Positions 1 to 9,789 are shown, counted from the first letter of the stretch. The stretch: DNA of 64,000 nucleotides from Mesorhizobium sp. WSM3860 (GCF_002294995.1 NZ_NSGF01000002.1:62001-126000); one strand, 5' to 3'. Notes: a model not told the origin generated them from the letters alone. Program-made: numbers and translations.

Positions 1-850
<850 letters not shown>

Positions 851-853
851 CGA

Positions 854-1702
854 TTATCCTTTGACAGCGCCGGCGGTAAGGCCGGTGACGAGATAGCGTT
901 GCAGGAAGGCGAAGAAGATGCAGACCGGGATCAGCGCCAGGATGGAGGCCGCCATCATCTGCCCCCAGTCGACGGCGAACTTGCCGATGAAGGTGAGCAG
1001 GCCGACGGCAAAGGTCTTCTGCTCGTCGCTGGAGATCAGCATCAGCGCGAACAGCAATTCGCTCCAAGCGGCAGTGAAGACGAAGCCGAGCGTCGCACCC
1101 ATGCCGGGCAAGGTGAGCGGCACGATGACCCTGCGCATCGCCTGAGCGCGGGTGCAGCCGTCGATCATCGCCGCCTCCTCGAGATCCTTCGGAATGCCGT
1201 CGAAGAAGGATTGCATGAGGAAGGTGGCGAAGGCGGTGTTGAAGGCGGTGTAGATGATGATCAGCCCGGTCAGGCTGTTGGTCAGGCCGAGATCACCCAT
1301 GATGCGGTAGATGGGCGGGATGACCATGACCAGCGGGAAAGTCTGGGTGAGCAAGAGCAAAATGGCCAAAGTCGCCTTGCCGCGGAATGTAAAGCGCGAC
1401 ATCGCATAGCCGGCAAGCGTGGCGATGACGGTGACCAGTGCCGCCGTCGACACCGAGACGATGACGCTGTTCAGGAAATAGCGCGGGAAGTCGGAAGCCT
1501 CCAGCACGGTGTCGAAGTTCTTGAGCGTCGTTTCCGATGGCCAGAAGGTTATGCCTTCGGAGTAGAGCAGCCGCTCCGGCGTCACAGAGATCTTCAGCGT
1601 CCAGAAGATCGGGAACAGCGCGAAGATGACATAGGCGGCGATCGCGGCGTAGAGGCCGATGCCGCCGGCGATGCGCGAGGAGGTGGAGCGGCCGGCGATC
1701 AT
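854..1702 (-). CDS. ABC transporter permease, MalG-like
   Basis: Inner-membrane permease of the same CUT1 importer, 282 aa. About six hydrophobic segments are visible. The EAA loop that contacts the ATPase reads EEAAMIDGCTRAQAMRRVIVPLTLPG near residues 185-210, typical of the MalG side of such pairs. The ATG shares one base with the TGA of the preceding permease (TGATG), which implies translational coupling. It is followed within 3 bp by the ATPase gene. Confidence 0.93.
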   Translation of the reverse strand: MIAGRSTSSRIAGGIGLYAAIAAYVIFALFPIFWTLKISVTPERLLYSEGITFWPSETTLKNFDTVLEASDFPRYFLNSVIVSVSTAALVTVIATLAGYAMSRFTFRGKATLAILLLLTQTFPLVMVIPPIYRIMGDLGLTNSLTGLIIIYTAFNTAFATFLMQSFFDGIPKDLEEAAMIDGCTRAQAMRRVIVPLTLPGMGATLGFVFTAAWSELLFALMLISSDEQKTFAVGLLTFIGKFAVDWGQMMAASILALIPVCIFFAFLQRYLVTGLTAGAVKG

Positions 1703-2625
1703 CAGACATGCCTCACAAGCGTGCGGCGGACGGCGATCAGGCCAACCGCATAGGCAATGAGCAGCACCAGCAGCAGCACCGCGACTGCGGACGCATAGCC
1801 TTTGTCCAGTGACTTGAAGGCGCTGACATAGATGTAGACCGGCACCGTGCTGGTCGAGCCCGCAGGCCCACCCTCGGTCATGACGAAGATCAGGTCGGCG
1901 AAGGTCGCGATCCAGATGGTGCGCAGCATGACGGTGATGACGATGGTCGGCGCCAGGAACGGCAGCGTCACCTTGGTGAAGCGCTGCCAGGGCGAGGCGC
2001 CGTCGATAGCTGCCGCCTCATGCAGTTCCGATGGGATCGACTTCAACGCCGCAAGCAGCGTGATGGCGAAGAAGGGAATGCCGAACCAGATGTTGGCGAC
2101 GATCGGCCCCCACATGGCTGTGGCCGGATCGGAAAGCACGTTGGTCGGCTCGGCCTTGAGCCCGAGCGCGAAAAACCAGTGCGGCAGCGGCCCGATGATC
2201 GGGTTGAACAGCCAGGCCCAGGTAAGGCCGGAAAGAAAGGACGGCACCGCCCAGGGCAGAAACACCACGGCCTGCACCACCTTGCGGCCATAAAAGGGCT
2301 TGTCGAGCAGCAACGCCAGACCAAGCCCGAGGAAGAACTGGAAGAACAGGCTGGCGACCGTCCACCACAGCGTGTTGACCAGCGCCTGGCCGAGCACCGC
2401 GTCGGAGAGCATCGCCTGGTACTGGCCGAGCCCGACATATTCCGATTTGAAGGCGGAGAATTTGCGGAAGGAATAGCTGATGCCAATGATCAGCGGCACC
2501 AGGAGCACCACGACCAGCAGGACGATAGCCGGCGAAAGATAGAGCCAGGGCTCGATCGCGGCCTTGCTCAGCCGCTTCTTGCGCGGCCGGCCGGTAGATC
2601 GGATTTCGGACACTGCGTAGGTCAT
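1702..2625 (-). CDS. ABC transporter permease, MalF-like
   Basis: Inner-membrane permease, 307 aa, partner of the MalG-like protein. After a short basic N-terminus (RSTGRPRKKRLSKAA) there is a first membrane segment around residues 28-50 and further segments after it. The EAA motif is HEAAAIDGASPWQRFTKVTLP. A 241-bp gap rich in palindromic repeats separates it from the upstream binding-protein gene. That is common in importer operons, where the binding protein is made in excess. The substrate is unknown. Confidence 0.92.
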   Translation of the reverse strand: MTYAVSEIRSTGRPRKKRLSKAAIEPWLYLSPAIVLLVVVLLVPLIIGISYSFRKFSAFKSEYVGLGQYQAMLSDAVLGQALVNTLWWTVASLFFQFFLGLGLALLLDKPFYGRKVVQAVVFLPWAVPSFLSGLTWAWLFNPIIGPLPHWFFALGLKAEPTNVLSDPATAMWGPIVANIWFGIPFFAITLLAALKSIPSELHEAAAIDGASPWQRFTKVTLPFLAPTIVITVMLRTIWIATFADLIFVMTEGGPAGSTSTVPVYIYVSAFKSLDKGYASAVAVLLLVLLIAYAVGLIAVRRTLVRHV

Positions 2626-2673
2626 GGATTTGGCTCTACGGGTGATGGTGAGGCCAGCGTTGGCGACAGCGTC

Positions 2674-2857
2674 CTTCCCCCCGTCACTATACGGGGAGAA
2701 GATGCCGGCAGGCAGATGAGGGGCGGAGCCGACCTTTCAGGACCCGGCGCTGCCCGTCATCCGTCACTTATCTGTGCATGTCGTTGTCCCAAAAACCGCT
2801 ACGCACTTTTGGGCGACATGCATCGGGTGACAGCTTCTCCCCGCAAGCGGGGAGAAG
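2674..2857. repeat. Palindromic repeat cluster between binding-protein and permease genes
   Basis: Three modules sit here. At 2674-2730 is a half-copy of the element seen complete at 49494-49657 (shared core CCGTCAC/TTATACGGGGAG followed by GATGCCGGCAGGCAG). At 2776-2821 is an inverted repeat bounded by GCATGTCG and CGACATGC, related to one at 24362-24405. At 2834-2857 is a strong hairpin, CTTCTCCCCGC-AA-GCGGGGAGAAG, ten bases past the binding-protein stop codon. The last could protect or attenuate the upstream message; this is inferred from position only. Confidence 0.75.
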
Positions 2858-2866
2858 GAAGAAGGG

Positions 2867-4144
2867 TTACTTCTTGTTTTTCGCCAGCCAGGCCTGCTGC
2901 TCCTTGGTCAGGAATGCCGCCCACTCGTCGGCCACCTGCTTGGCTGGCTTCTGGCCAAGCAGCACTTCCTGGAAGTTCTTGATTGCCACCTGGTCGACGA
3001 AGTTGCCGAGGTTTTCCAGATGCGTCGGCGGCGTCACCATTTCGTATTTGGAGCTGTCGTTGAGCTCGGTGAACCAGCCCTTGAACTGCTCGGTCTTGAA
3101 GTGGGCGTCCTGATCGGCGCCGTTGTGGATCGGGACGACGCCGACTTCCTTGGCCCATTCCAGATTGTCCTTGGGCGACAGCAGCGTCGCCATCAGCTTC
3201 CAGGCCTCGTCCTTGTGCTGCGAATTGGCGAACATCGCCCAGCCGGCATAGCCCAGCGTCGGATAGGATTTGCCACTCGGGCCGACGGGCAGCGGCGCGA
3301 CCGCAAAGTCGTCGGCACTCATCTTATCGGCGATGCCGAGCAGCGCGTCCGGATCCTGGTTGAGCATGGCGCAGGTGCCGGAATAGAAGCCGGTCACGGT
3401 CTCGTTGAAGCCCCAGCTCACGGAATCCTTCGGCGCCAGGCCGTTCTTGTACATGTCGGCCAGCATCTGCAGCCCCTTGACCGAACCCTCGTCATTGATT
3501 GTCGAGGTGCCGTCCTCGGTGAAGTAGCCGCCCTTGCCGGCGGCGATGTTCATGAACATGTGCATGCCGTTGAAGGCGCCGGGGCCGCCGCGCAGGCAGT
3601 AGCCATATTTGCCGGGAATGGCCGAGATTTTCTTGGAAAACTCGACGAACTCGTCGAGGGTTTCCGGCGGACGGTCGAGGCCGGCTTCCTTGAACAGCTT
3701 CTTGTTCCAGAACAACGCGTTCACATAGTAGCCGTAAGGGATCATGAACTGCGTGTTGTTGACGGTCGAGCCGAATTGCTTGGCGCGGTCGCCGAGCGTC
3801 TTGGCGCCGTCCCACTTGGCCATGTACGGGCCAAGATCTTCGAGCTGGCCGTTATTGGCATAGAGGCCCATCCAGCGCTCCGGCATCTCGACGACGTCCG
3901 GCGTGTCGCCCGCCTGAACCATGGTCAGGAATTTTTCGAATGCCTGACCCCAAGGCAGCGAGACGAGCTCGACCTTGATGCCGGGATTGGCCTGCTCGAA
4001 TTCGGCGAGCTGCTTTTTCAGGAATTCGGTGCGCGGCGGGCTGGTGATGACCTCGACCATCTTGATGGTCGTATCGGCCAGCGCGGCCCCGGCGGAAATC
4101 GCCAGGCCGGCAGCGGCGGCAAGCAGGATTGTCAGTCTTTTCAT
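2867..4144 (-). CDS. ABC transporter solute-binding protein, family 1 (sugar type)
   Basis: Periplasmic binding protein of the CUT1 importer, 425 aa. The start MKRLTILLAAAAG was chosen because GGGAG lies at proper spacing upstream and it gives a clean Sec signal peptide ending ...AGAALA before DTTIKMVEV; an in-frame extension to 4240 would bury the signal peptide. Family marks include ITSPPRTEFLKKQLAEFEQANPGIKVELV near the mature N-terminus and the tail WAAFLTKEQQAWLAKNKK. It lies 26 bp after the stop of the PLP-enzyme gene and is probably cotranscribed with it. The ligand is not deducible. Confidence 0.9.
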   Translation of the reverse strand: MKRLTILLAAAAGLAISAGAALADTTIKMVEVITSPPRTEFLKKQLAEFEQANPGIKVELVSLPWGQAFEKFLTMVQAGDTPDVVEMPERWMGLYANNGQLEDLGPYMAKWDGAKTLGDRAKQFGSTVNNTQFMIPYGYYVNALFWNKKLFKEAGLDRPPETLDEFVEFSKKISAIPGKYGYCLRGGPGAFNGMHMFMNIAAGKGGYFTEDGTSTINDEGSVKGLQMLADMYKNGLAPKDSVSWGFNETVTGFYSGTCAMLNQDPDALLGIADKMSADDFAVAPLPVGPSGKSYPTLGYAGWAMFANSQHKDEAWKLMATLLSPKDNLEWAKEVGVVPIHNGADQDAHFKTEQFKGWFTELNDSSKYEMVTPPTHLENLGNFVDQVAIKNFQEVLLGQKPAKQVADEWAAFLTKEQQAWLAKNKK

Positions 4145-4169
4145 GTTCGGAACTCCCATTTTGAACACC

Positions 4170-5372
4170 TTATTTTTTTGCCTTGTCGAAGGCCTGGGCG
4201 ATGTCGGCCCAGAGATCCTCGACATTTTCCAATCCGACATTGAAGCGGATGGTTCGGGGGCTGACGCCGAATCGCGCCATCGAATTCAGGCCCGGCGTCT
4301 GCTCGAGCGAGGCCTTGGCCGGCACGACCAGGCTTTCATGCCCGCCCCAGCTGACACCGATGCGGAACAGCTTCAGCGCATCGACGAAAGCCGGAATGTC
4401 GACGTCCTCCGCGACCTCGAAAGAGAACAGCCCGGCATAGCCGGCAAGCGTCTTCTTGCCGGGATGATTGGAATAGGCGGGATGGTTGACCCGCTCGACC
4501 TTGCCATGCGCCTTCAGCCGCTCGGCTATGGTGAGGCCGCTCTTCATATGATGCGGCAATCGCAGCGGCAGCGTGCGCAGGCCGCGCAGCAGAAGCCAGC
4601 CCTCGAAAGGCGAGAGCTTGCCGCCAAGCGACGAATAGGTCTGCTCGTTGATGTGCTTGATATGCGCGGCCGAGCCCGCCACGACGCCGGCGACGGTGTC
4701 GCTGTGGCCGCCGAGATATTTCGAGGCCGAGTGCAGCACCAGATCGACACCATGGGAAATCGGCTTCTGGAAGACGGGCGTCGCCCAGGAATTGTCGATG
4801 GTGGTGACGATGCCCTGTTCCTTCGCCAGCCGGGTCAGATGGGCGATGTCCTGCAGCTCGAACATCATCGAGGTCGGGCTTTCGAGGTAGAGCAGCTTGG
4901 CGCCCGGAAGCGCTGCCGCCACCGCATCGGGGTCCGAGCCGTCGACATAGTCGACCTTGATTTGCAGGCGCGGGAACAGGCGCTCGAACAGACGGTAGGC
5001 GTCGCCATAGCAGTTGCGCACGGCAACCATCCGCTCGCCGGCGCCGACGAAGGCGAGCACGGTGGCGCTGATCGCCGCCATGCCGCTGGAGAAGCCCCGC
5101 GCGGCTTCCGCACCTTCCAAAGCCGCGACGCGCGCCTCGAATTCCATCACCGTAGGATTGTCGCCGCGCGAATAGATCGGCTGCCTTCGCCTGCCGGCAA
5201 AGGTGTCGGCCATGTCGGCATAGTTATCGAAGGTGAAGAGCGACGTCTGGTAGATCGGCGGCACCACCGCGCCGCCGGGGAACGGATCGTCATGCGCGAG
5301 AAGCGTCGCGGCCTCGCCGAGATAGTCGCTGGCCAAAGAGGCCGGGTCGAAGGCGGCGAGCTGCTCGTTCAT
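4170..5372 (-). CDS. Cys/Met-metabolism PLP-dependent enzyme
   Basis: 400 aa, a complete fold-type I enzyme of the transsulfuration family (cystathionine gamma-lyase/synthase, methionine gamma-lyase relatives). Visible marks: YSRGDNPTVMEFEARVAALEGAEA near residue 67, the active-site tyrosine context NCYGDAYRLFE, cofactor aspartate in TIDNSWATP (about D193), and the Schiff-base lysine in SASKYLGGHSD (about K218). The start overlaps the GntR stop by four bases (ATGA), so the two are translationally coupled. Its position ahead of a sugar-type transporter is odd: most such enzymes act on sulfur amino acids. Lyase, synthase or another specificity cannot be decided here. Confidence 0.88.
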   Translation of the reverse strand: MNEQLAAFDPASLASDYLGEAATLLAHDDPFPGGAVVPPIYQTSLFTFDNYADMADTFAGRRRQPIYSRGDNPTVMEFEARVAALEGAEAARGFSSGMAAISATVLAFVGAGERMVAVRNCYGDAYRLFERLFPRLQIKVDYVDGSDPDAVAAALPGAKLLYLESPTSMMFELQDIAHLTRLAKEQGIVTTIDNSWATPVFQKPISHGVDLVLHSASKYLGGHSDTVAGVVAGSAAHIKHINEQTYSSLGGKLSPFEGWLLLRGLRTLPLRLPHHMKSGLTIAERLKAHGKVERVNHPAYSNHPGKKTLAGYAGLFSFEVAEDVDIPAFVDALKLFRIGVSWGGHESLVVPAKASLEQTPGLNSMARFGVSPRTIRFNVGLENVEDLWADIAQAFDKAKK

Positions 5373-6112
5373 CTGCGGTCCAAAAGTTTGAGGTTGGCGG
5401 CGCCGCGCTTCAGGTCGTTTTCGACAGTAGCGATGAGCTTCAGCGCTTCGGCCCGGGCTCCCTCCGGGTCGTGCGCGGCGATGCAGTCGAAGATGGTGCG
5501 GTGATAGGGAAAGCTGGCATGGCCGAAGTCGCGCACGCCGAGCGGATGTTCCCAGAAGCGGTGGAACAGCTCGTGCATGGCACTGATGATCTGCTCGAAC
5601 AGCGGATTGCCGGAGGCGCGGTAGACCGACTGGTGGAACTCCCAGTCCTCCTCCGAGGACATGCCGGCGCGGCTGTGGAAGGCTTCTTCCATGATGTCGA
5701 GCTTGCGCTCGATCTCGGCAACCTCAGCCTTGCCTGCGCGGACGGCGCAAAGAGCGGCGGCCTCGGCCTCCAGCGCGCGGCGGATCTCCAGCGTGCGCAT
5801 CAGGCCGGCGAAGTCGTTGCCGCCGGCAAGGGTCAGCGGCATGTGCAGCATGTCGGGCGAGACCGCCGCCTTGAGGTAAGTGCCGCTGCCCTGGCGCCGT
5901 TCGACGAGGCCCAGCCCTTCCCAACGGGTGAGTGCCTCGCGCACCGTGTTGCGGCTGACCTTGAGGCGTTCGGCCAGGATGCGCTCGGTCGGCAGTTTTT
6001 GACCGGGACCGAGCGCCTCCTGCCGCACGAAGCCGGCCAACGCCTTCAGCACCGCGTCATCACGGGCCGTGGTCTGGATGGGCGGGAGAGGGTCAGTCAC
6101 GCCGTGGCCCAA
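5369..6112 (-). CDS. GntR-family regulator, FadR subfamily (FCD domain)
   Basis: DNA-binding regulator of about 247 aa. The N-terminal winged helix reads GPGQKLPTERILAERLKVSRNTVREALTRWEGLGLVERRQGSGTYL (about residues 36-82). The rest is an all-helical FCD ligand domain, ending near FDCIAAHDPEGARAEALKLI. The longest start is TTG at 6112; GTG at 6100 (VTDPLPP) is an equally possible start, and no strong ribosome site decides. It heads the operon with the PLP enzyme and ABC transporter, so it is probably their local regulator. The palindrome at 6123-6133 fits this subfamily's operators. Confidence 0.88.
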   Translation of the reverse strand: MGHGVTDPLPPIQTTARDDAVLKALAGFVRQEALGPGQKLPTERILAERLKVSRNTVREALTRWEGLGLVERRQGSGTYLKAAVSPDMLHMPLTLAGGNDFAGLMRTLEIRRALEAEAAALCAVRAGKAEVAEIERKLDIMEEAFHSRAGMSSEEDWEFHQSVYRASGNPLFEQIISAMHELFHRFWEHPLGVRDFGHASFPYHRTIFDCIAAHDPEGARAEALKLIATVENDLKRGAANLKLLDRR

Positions 6113-6122
6113 AGTGGTTCAA

Positions 6123-6133
6123 TGGTCCAACCA
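6123..6133. promoter_or_regulatory. Candidate operator for the adjacent FadR-type regulator
   Basis: TGGTCCAACCA is a palindrome with arms TGGT/ACCA. It matches the general TNGTNNNACNA pattern known for FadR-subfamily GntR proteins. It lies 10 bp upstream of the TTG start of the regulator gene. Autoregulation of the whole operon is inferred. Confidence 0.4.
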
Positions 6134-6275
6134 ATTTCTACACAGGCGGAATGGAGAGTCAACAGCCGAAAATCGAGAGAGAACGAACGGCGCGGAGTGT
6201 GCGATTTGGTCCGATCGGCTTAGACCGGTTCACCGTTTCAGGGAGACGGCAAACCGCTCTATCTTTTGTTTTGAC

Positions 6276-6374
6276 GCAATTCCGGGCGGAAAACCGTTTC
6301 ACACTTTTCCTGGAATGCTTTTGTTTTCACGCAATTCCGGACGGAAAACCGTTTCACACTTTTCCTGGAATTGC
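6276..6374. repeat. Two tandem copies of the GCAATTCC palindromic repeat
   Basis: Copies at 6276-6318 and 6331-6374 each run from GCAATTCCG, through GGAAAACCGTTTCACACTTT, to CCTGGAAT; the second ends in GGAATTGC and is nearly a full palindrome. Relatives occur at 17812-17930, 38019-38062 and 39187-39230. The second copy ends one base before the stop codon of the DJ-1-family gene, so it may act in 3' end formation. It is a genome-wide intergenic repeat type in Mesorhizobium-like genomes. Confidence 0.8.
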
Positions 6375-6375
6375 T

Positions 6376-7083
6376 CTAGCCGCGGATGCGCACCGGTGTG
6401 GTGGCCGCGCGAACGCCGCGCCAGCGGGCAAACATTTCCTCGCGGACCCGCCGCGAACCCGCGAGCCGCTCCTTCGCCTGCGCCAGCACGGCCGGTGGAG
6501 CCTCGGCGGGCGTGCCCGACCGGAAGGGAGGGGCCGGCGCATATTCGAGCGAGAGCTGCACCGTTTCGGCCTCGGCCCGTCCGAGGAGCCTCGCGACCAG
6601 CGCCAGGCCGAAATCGATCCCCGAGGTCACGCCACCGGCGGTGATCAGGTTGCCGTCCTCCACGATGCGCTCGTCGACAGGCAGCGCCCCGAACTCGGTA
6701 AGGAAGTCATGTGCGTACCAGTGCGTCGTCGCCCGCTTGCCCTTGAGCAATCCCGCAGCGCCGAGCACCAGGGCGCCGCTGCACACCGACGTGACATAGC
6801 GCGCCTGCGCCGCGCGCTGCCGCACGAAGTCGAGCACTGCCTGGTCCTCCAACAGCCCGTTGACGCCCCCGCCGCCAGGAACGCACAGCACATCGAGAGG
6901 CGGACAGTCGTCGAAGGTTGCCGTCGGGTTGAGGGACAATCGTGTCGACGACACCACCGGATTGCGATCCTTCCAGATCAGTTCCACCTCGGCGCCCTTT
7001 GCCGATGCCAGGACTTCGTACGGACCAGTGAGGTCGAGCTGTTGGACATTGGGGAACACGAGGATGCCGAAACGAAGGGTCAT
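6376..7083 (-). CDS. DJ-1/PfpI family protein, isonitrile-hydratase-like
   Basis: 235 aa, a single class-I glutamine-amidotransferase-like domain with no DNA-binding domain. The nucleophile elbow is SVCSGALVLGAAGLL (Cys near residue 101), followed by GKRATTHWYAHDFL and DGNLITAGGVTSGIDFGLAL. This layout matches the InhA isonitrile hydratase and GlxA-type sub-branch of DJ-1 proteins. The N-terminus LRFGILVFPNVQQLDLTGPYEV is intact. It is head-to-head with a truncated regulator carrying the same domain. Isonitrile hydration is only one possibility; the true substrate is unknown. Confidence 0.82.
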   Translation of the reverse strand: MTLRFGILVFPNVQQLDLTGPYEVLASAKGAEVELIWKDRNPVVSSTRLSLNPTATFDDCPPLDVLCVPGGGGVNGLLEDQAVLDFVRQRAAQARYVTSVCSGALVLGAAGLLKGKRATTHWYAHDFLTEFGALPVDERIVEDGNLITAGGVTSGIDFGLALVARLLGRAEAETVQLSLEYAPAPPFRSGTPAEAPPAVLAQAKERLAGSRRVREEMFARWRGVRAATTPVRIRG

Positions 7084-7124
7084 GGAAATCTCCGCAGGTT
7101 GACTCCGGGCAATCGGCCGGCCTC

Positions 7125-7901
7125 GTGCTGGAGACCACCGTGCTGCCGACGCGCGGGCTGGAGATCGACACGATGATCGTGCCTGGCGGGTGGGGCGTCA
7201 ACGCGGCCTGCGAGGATCCCCAGCTTGTCCAGTGGATCATCGGCCGCTCGCGCGACGCCATGCGAACGGCTTCAGTCTGCAGCGGCGCCTTCCTGCTGGC
7301 GACGGCGGGCCTGCTCGACGGCCGCCGCGCGGTCACCCACTGGGGACGCTGCGCGGAATTCGCCCGGCGCTTTCCGGCGGTCCGGCTCGAGCCCGACCCG
7401 ATCTTCATTCGCGACGGCAATGTGTGGACGTCCGCCGGCGTGACGGCGGGCATAGATCTGGCGCTTTCCTTCGTCGAGGCCGACCTCGGCCGGCGCATGG
7501 CGCTCGCAGTGGCCCGCCAACTCGTCGTCTTCCTGAAACGTCCCGGCGGCCAGGCGCAGTTCAGCCAGACCCTCAAGCTGCAGGATGGCGACGAGCGCTT
7601 CGACAGGCTGCATGGCTGGATCCTCGACAATCTGGCCGGCGACCTTTCGCTGACGACATTGGCCGAACGCGCCAATATGAGCCCACGCAGCTTTTCGCGG
7701 CACTACCGGGAGGCGACCGGCCGGACACCCGCCCGCGCGGTCGAAGAGATACGCATCGAGGCGGCGCGACGGGTGCTGGAACAGGGACTGGCCGTCAACC
7801 AGGCTGCCCGCCGCTGCGGCTTCGGCTCGGAAGAGACGATGCGACGCGGCTTCCTGCGGGCCCTCGGGACGAACCCGCGCGACTATCGCGAGCGTTTCTG
7901 A
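7125..7901 (+). pseudogene. GlxA-type AraC regulator lacking its N-terminus
   Basis: The 258 readable residues comprise most of a DJ-1-like domain (IDTMIVPGGWGVNAA; TASVCSGAFLLATAGLLDG; SAGVTAGIDLALSFV) and a complete AraC helix-turn-helix pair (LSLTTLAERANMSPRSFSRHYREATG and VNQAARRCGFGSEETMRRGF). Family members are about 310-330 aa. The first 60 or so residues, the opening beta strands that match FGILVFPNVQQLDLTGPYEV of the neighbour, are missing. In-frame codons continue upstream of the GTG at 7125 (DSGQSAGLVLETT) into the start of the opposite gene, as if the 5' end had been deleted. It may be inactive, or still bind DNA. Confidence 0.65.
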
Positions 7902-7927
7902 AGCACCGTCTTGCCGATGAACGTTCG

Positions 7928-8596
7928 CTACAACGGGCTCTCAACCATCCCATGTGATTGCACGGCCGCCTGGCCGGCTTCAGTCAGCGCGTATATGCCG
8001 CGTTCGGCCCTGGCGAACCAGCCATAATAATTGTGCAGCAAGATGCTGGCCGCGCGCGACGAAAGGGCCTTGAGATCGCGCGGCCGCTTCGGGCCATCGG
8101 CCATGGCTGCTGCGCAGGCAATCGCTTCCTGGCGGTATGCGGTCATGATCGGCTTTCGCCGCGTGCTGCCGCCCAGGGACGGATCGCCCTTGCGGCGGTG
8201 ATGTTCCTCGACCAGGCGCGAGCGCCGCCTCGGGTCGCGCCGCGGCGGCACGGCGGCCGGGCTGAGCAGCAGCTCGACCTTGCCCCTTCCATCGACCGCG
8301 AGCAGGCCGAAGCCGAGCCGGCGGCAGAGCGCGCGAAAACGTCGATCGTGCTCGCGGCCTTTGCCGCGCGCCGACATCCGGGCGGCAAGCCAGACCTCGT
8401 CGCAGGCCGCCGCCCGATCGACACCTTGCAGAACGAGCTCGAGATTGAACTGCAGCTTCAGCTCGCAGATGACGACCACGGGCGGCTCGCCATCGCGCAG
8501 CCCGACGATGTCACAGCCGCCGACCTCGCCTTTGACGGTGAAGTCGAGGCTCTCGAGAAACCCCTTCACCGGGGTGTAGAGGGATGTCTCCTGCAT
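7928..8596 (-). CDS. DUF2161 family PD-(D/E)XK nuclease-fold protein
   Basis: 222 aa. The N-terminus reads like a restriction-endonuclease-type core: SLYTPVKGFLESLDFTVKGEVGGCDIVGL, then VVVICELKLQF, giving the D...ExK triad at about D29, E45 and K47. The C-terminal part, after a basic stretch (PPRRDPRRRSRLVEEHHRRKGDP), looks like a winged helix ending GWFARAERGIYALTEAG. The family is widespread and uncharacterised in Alphaproteobacteria; a phosphodiesterase role is inferred from the motif. It is convergent with the truncated regulator and has no obvious partner gene. Confidence 0.8.
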   Translation of the reverse strand: MQETSLYTPVKGFLESLDFTVKGEVGGCDIVGLRDGEPPVVVICELKLQFNLELVLQGVDRAAACDEVWLAARMSARGKGREHDRRFRALCRRLGFGLLAVDGRGKVELLLSPAAVPPRRDPRRRSRLVEEHHRRKGDPSLGGSTRRKPIMTAYRQEAIACAAAMADGPKRPRDLKALSSRAASILLHNYYGWFARAERGIYALTEAGQAAVQSHGMVESPL

Positions 8597-8658
8597 GGGA
8601 AAGCCATAGCCGATTCGAGACCGGCCGGCACGGCCGAAGGCGACGCGACCGCCCGCCG

Positions 8659-9126
8659 CTATTGCTTGGCGAACTGGCCCCTATAGGTCTGGCCGGCAAG
8701 CGTGTAGGTGCCGGCCAGCGTTCCGTCAGGCTGCCTCGTAAACGTGATGTCTGCGCCGTTCGGCAGGCGCCCAAGCTTCAATGTGTTCCCGACAATCCTG
8801 CCGGCGCCGTCCGCGATCCCCGGCTTGTTGTCGGCCATATCGCCCCACGCGTAGCTGACCGTCACCTGCCCGCCCGGTGAAACCGTCAGCACGGCCAGCT
8901 TGCCTTCAAACGTGCCATCCAGCCGTCCGGCCCATATGCCTGAAAAAGCCGCATATCTGGCGGGGACACTTTTGCCGGGAGGCGTGATCGCCACGGTTTG
9001 GTCGAGCACCGCAGTGTCCGGGGCAGCGGGAGCCGCGACGGCAGCCGGTCCAGGTTGAGGAGGAGGAGGCGGGGCCTCGGATACCGATTCACAAGCGACG
9101 AGCGCCAATGCCGCGAAACCGAGCAT
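8659..9126 (-). CDS. Small predicted lipoprotein
   Basis: 155 aa. The start MLGFAALALVACES gives a short signal with lipobox LVAC (Cys at about 12). An in-frame extension to 9186 runs into tRNA-Ala and was rejected. After a proline-rich linker (EAPPPPPQPGPAAVAAPAAP) the domain has repeated beta-strand patterns such as GIWAGRLDGTFEGKLAVLTVSPGGQVTVSYAWG and LAGTYTLAGQTYRGQFAKQ. It is probably an envelope protein. No enzyme motif is recognised. Confidence 0.75.
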   Translation of the reverse strand: MLGFAALALVACESVSEAPPPPPQPGPAAVAAPAAPDTAVLDQTVAITPPGKSVPARYAAFSGIWAGRLDGTFEGKLAVLTVSPGGQVTVSYAWGDMADNKPGIADGAGRIVGNTLKLGRLPNGADITFTRQPDGTLAGTYTLAGQTYRGQFAKQ

Positions 9127-9141
9127 CAAAGAAAGACTGTT

Positions 9142-9217
<76 letters not shown>

Positions 9218-9393
9218 ACTCCCGGCAGTCAGCCGGCGCCGTTTCCGGCGAAGAGATCCGGCGCGCTTGGACGCCGCGCCGTCGTTTAGTGCTGGCGGCT
9301 TCTAGCGCCGCCTTCGGTCAAGATCAAGCCTTGAAAAGCCGCTTTTTCGTCACAGGCCAAAATGGCCGGCAAACATTCGCGCAAGGCCCGGAA

Positions 9394-9789
9394 TCAGACC
9401 TCGTCCTCGTCGTCGCCGACGCCGATCATATCGGAAACGTCATCGTCCTCTTCCTCCTCGTCGGCAAGGAAGGTGTCATCGTCATCGTCACCGAGATCGA
9501 CATCCTCCTCGTCGTCGCCGAGATCGGGCAGATCGTCGCCGCCGCCCTTGGCCTCGTCATCGGCTTCCTCGAGCGAGACGACTTCGGCGCCTTCTTCTTC
9601 CTCGGAGTCGATTTCCTTGTCGGCGACGTCCTCATCGTCCTCGATCGCGGAAATCTTGCCTTCGTCGAAATAGGAGCGCGGATAGCTCTTGCCGGTATAG
9701 GGCGAGACGATCGGGTCCTTGTTCAGATCGTAGAATTTCCGACCCGTTTCCGGGTCGACACGCTTGGTGCCAAGTTCAGCTTTTGCCAC
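9394..9789 (-). CDS. TIGR02300 family protein (FYDLN acid domain)
   Basis: 131 aa, highly acidic. The GTG start at 9789 (VAKAELGTKRVDPETGRKFYDLN) has GAGG six bases upstream, and the conserved domain begins right there; an extension to 9939 was rejected. The first 45 residues carry the family's KRVDPETGRKFYDLNKDPIVSPYTG block. The remainder is runs of Asp and Glu (EEDVDLGDDDDD). The family is alphaproteobacterial and of unknown function. It lies between tRNA-Ala and divergently transcribed aroA, its usual neighbour in rhizobia. Confidence 0.88.
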   Translation of the reverse strand: MAKAELGTKRVDPETGRKFYDLNKDPIVSPYTGKSYPRSYFDEGKISAIEDDEDVADKEIDSEEEEGAEVVSLEEADDEAKGGGDDLPDLGDDEEDVDLGDDDDDTFLADEEEEDDDVSDMIGVGDDEDEV

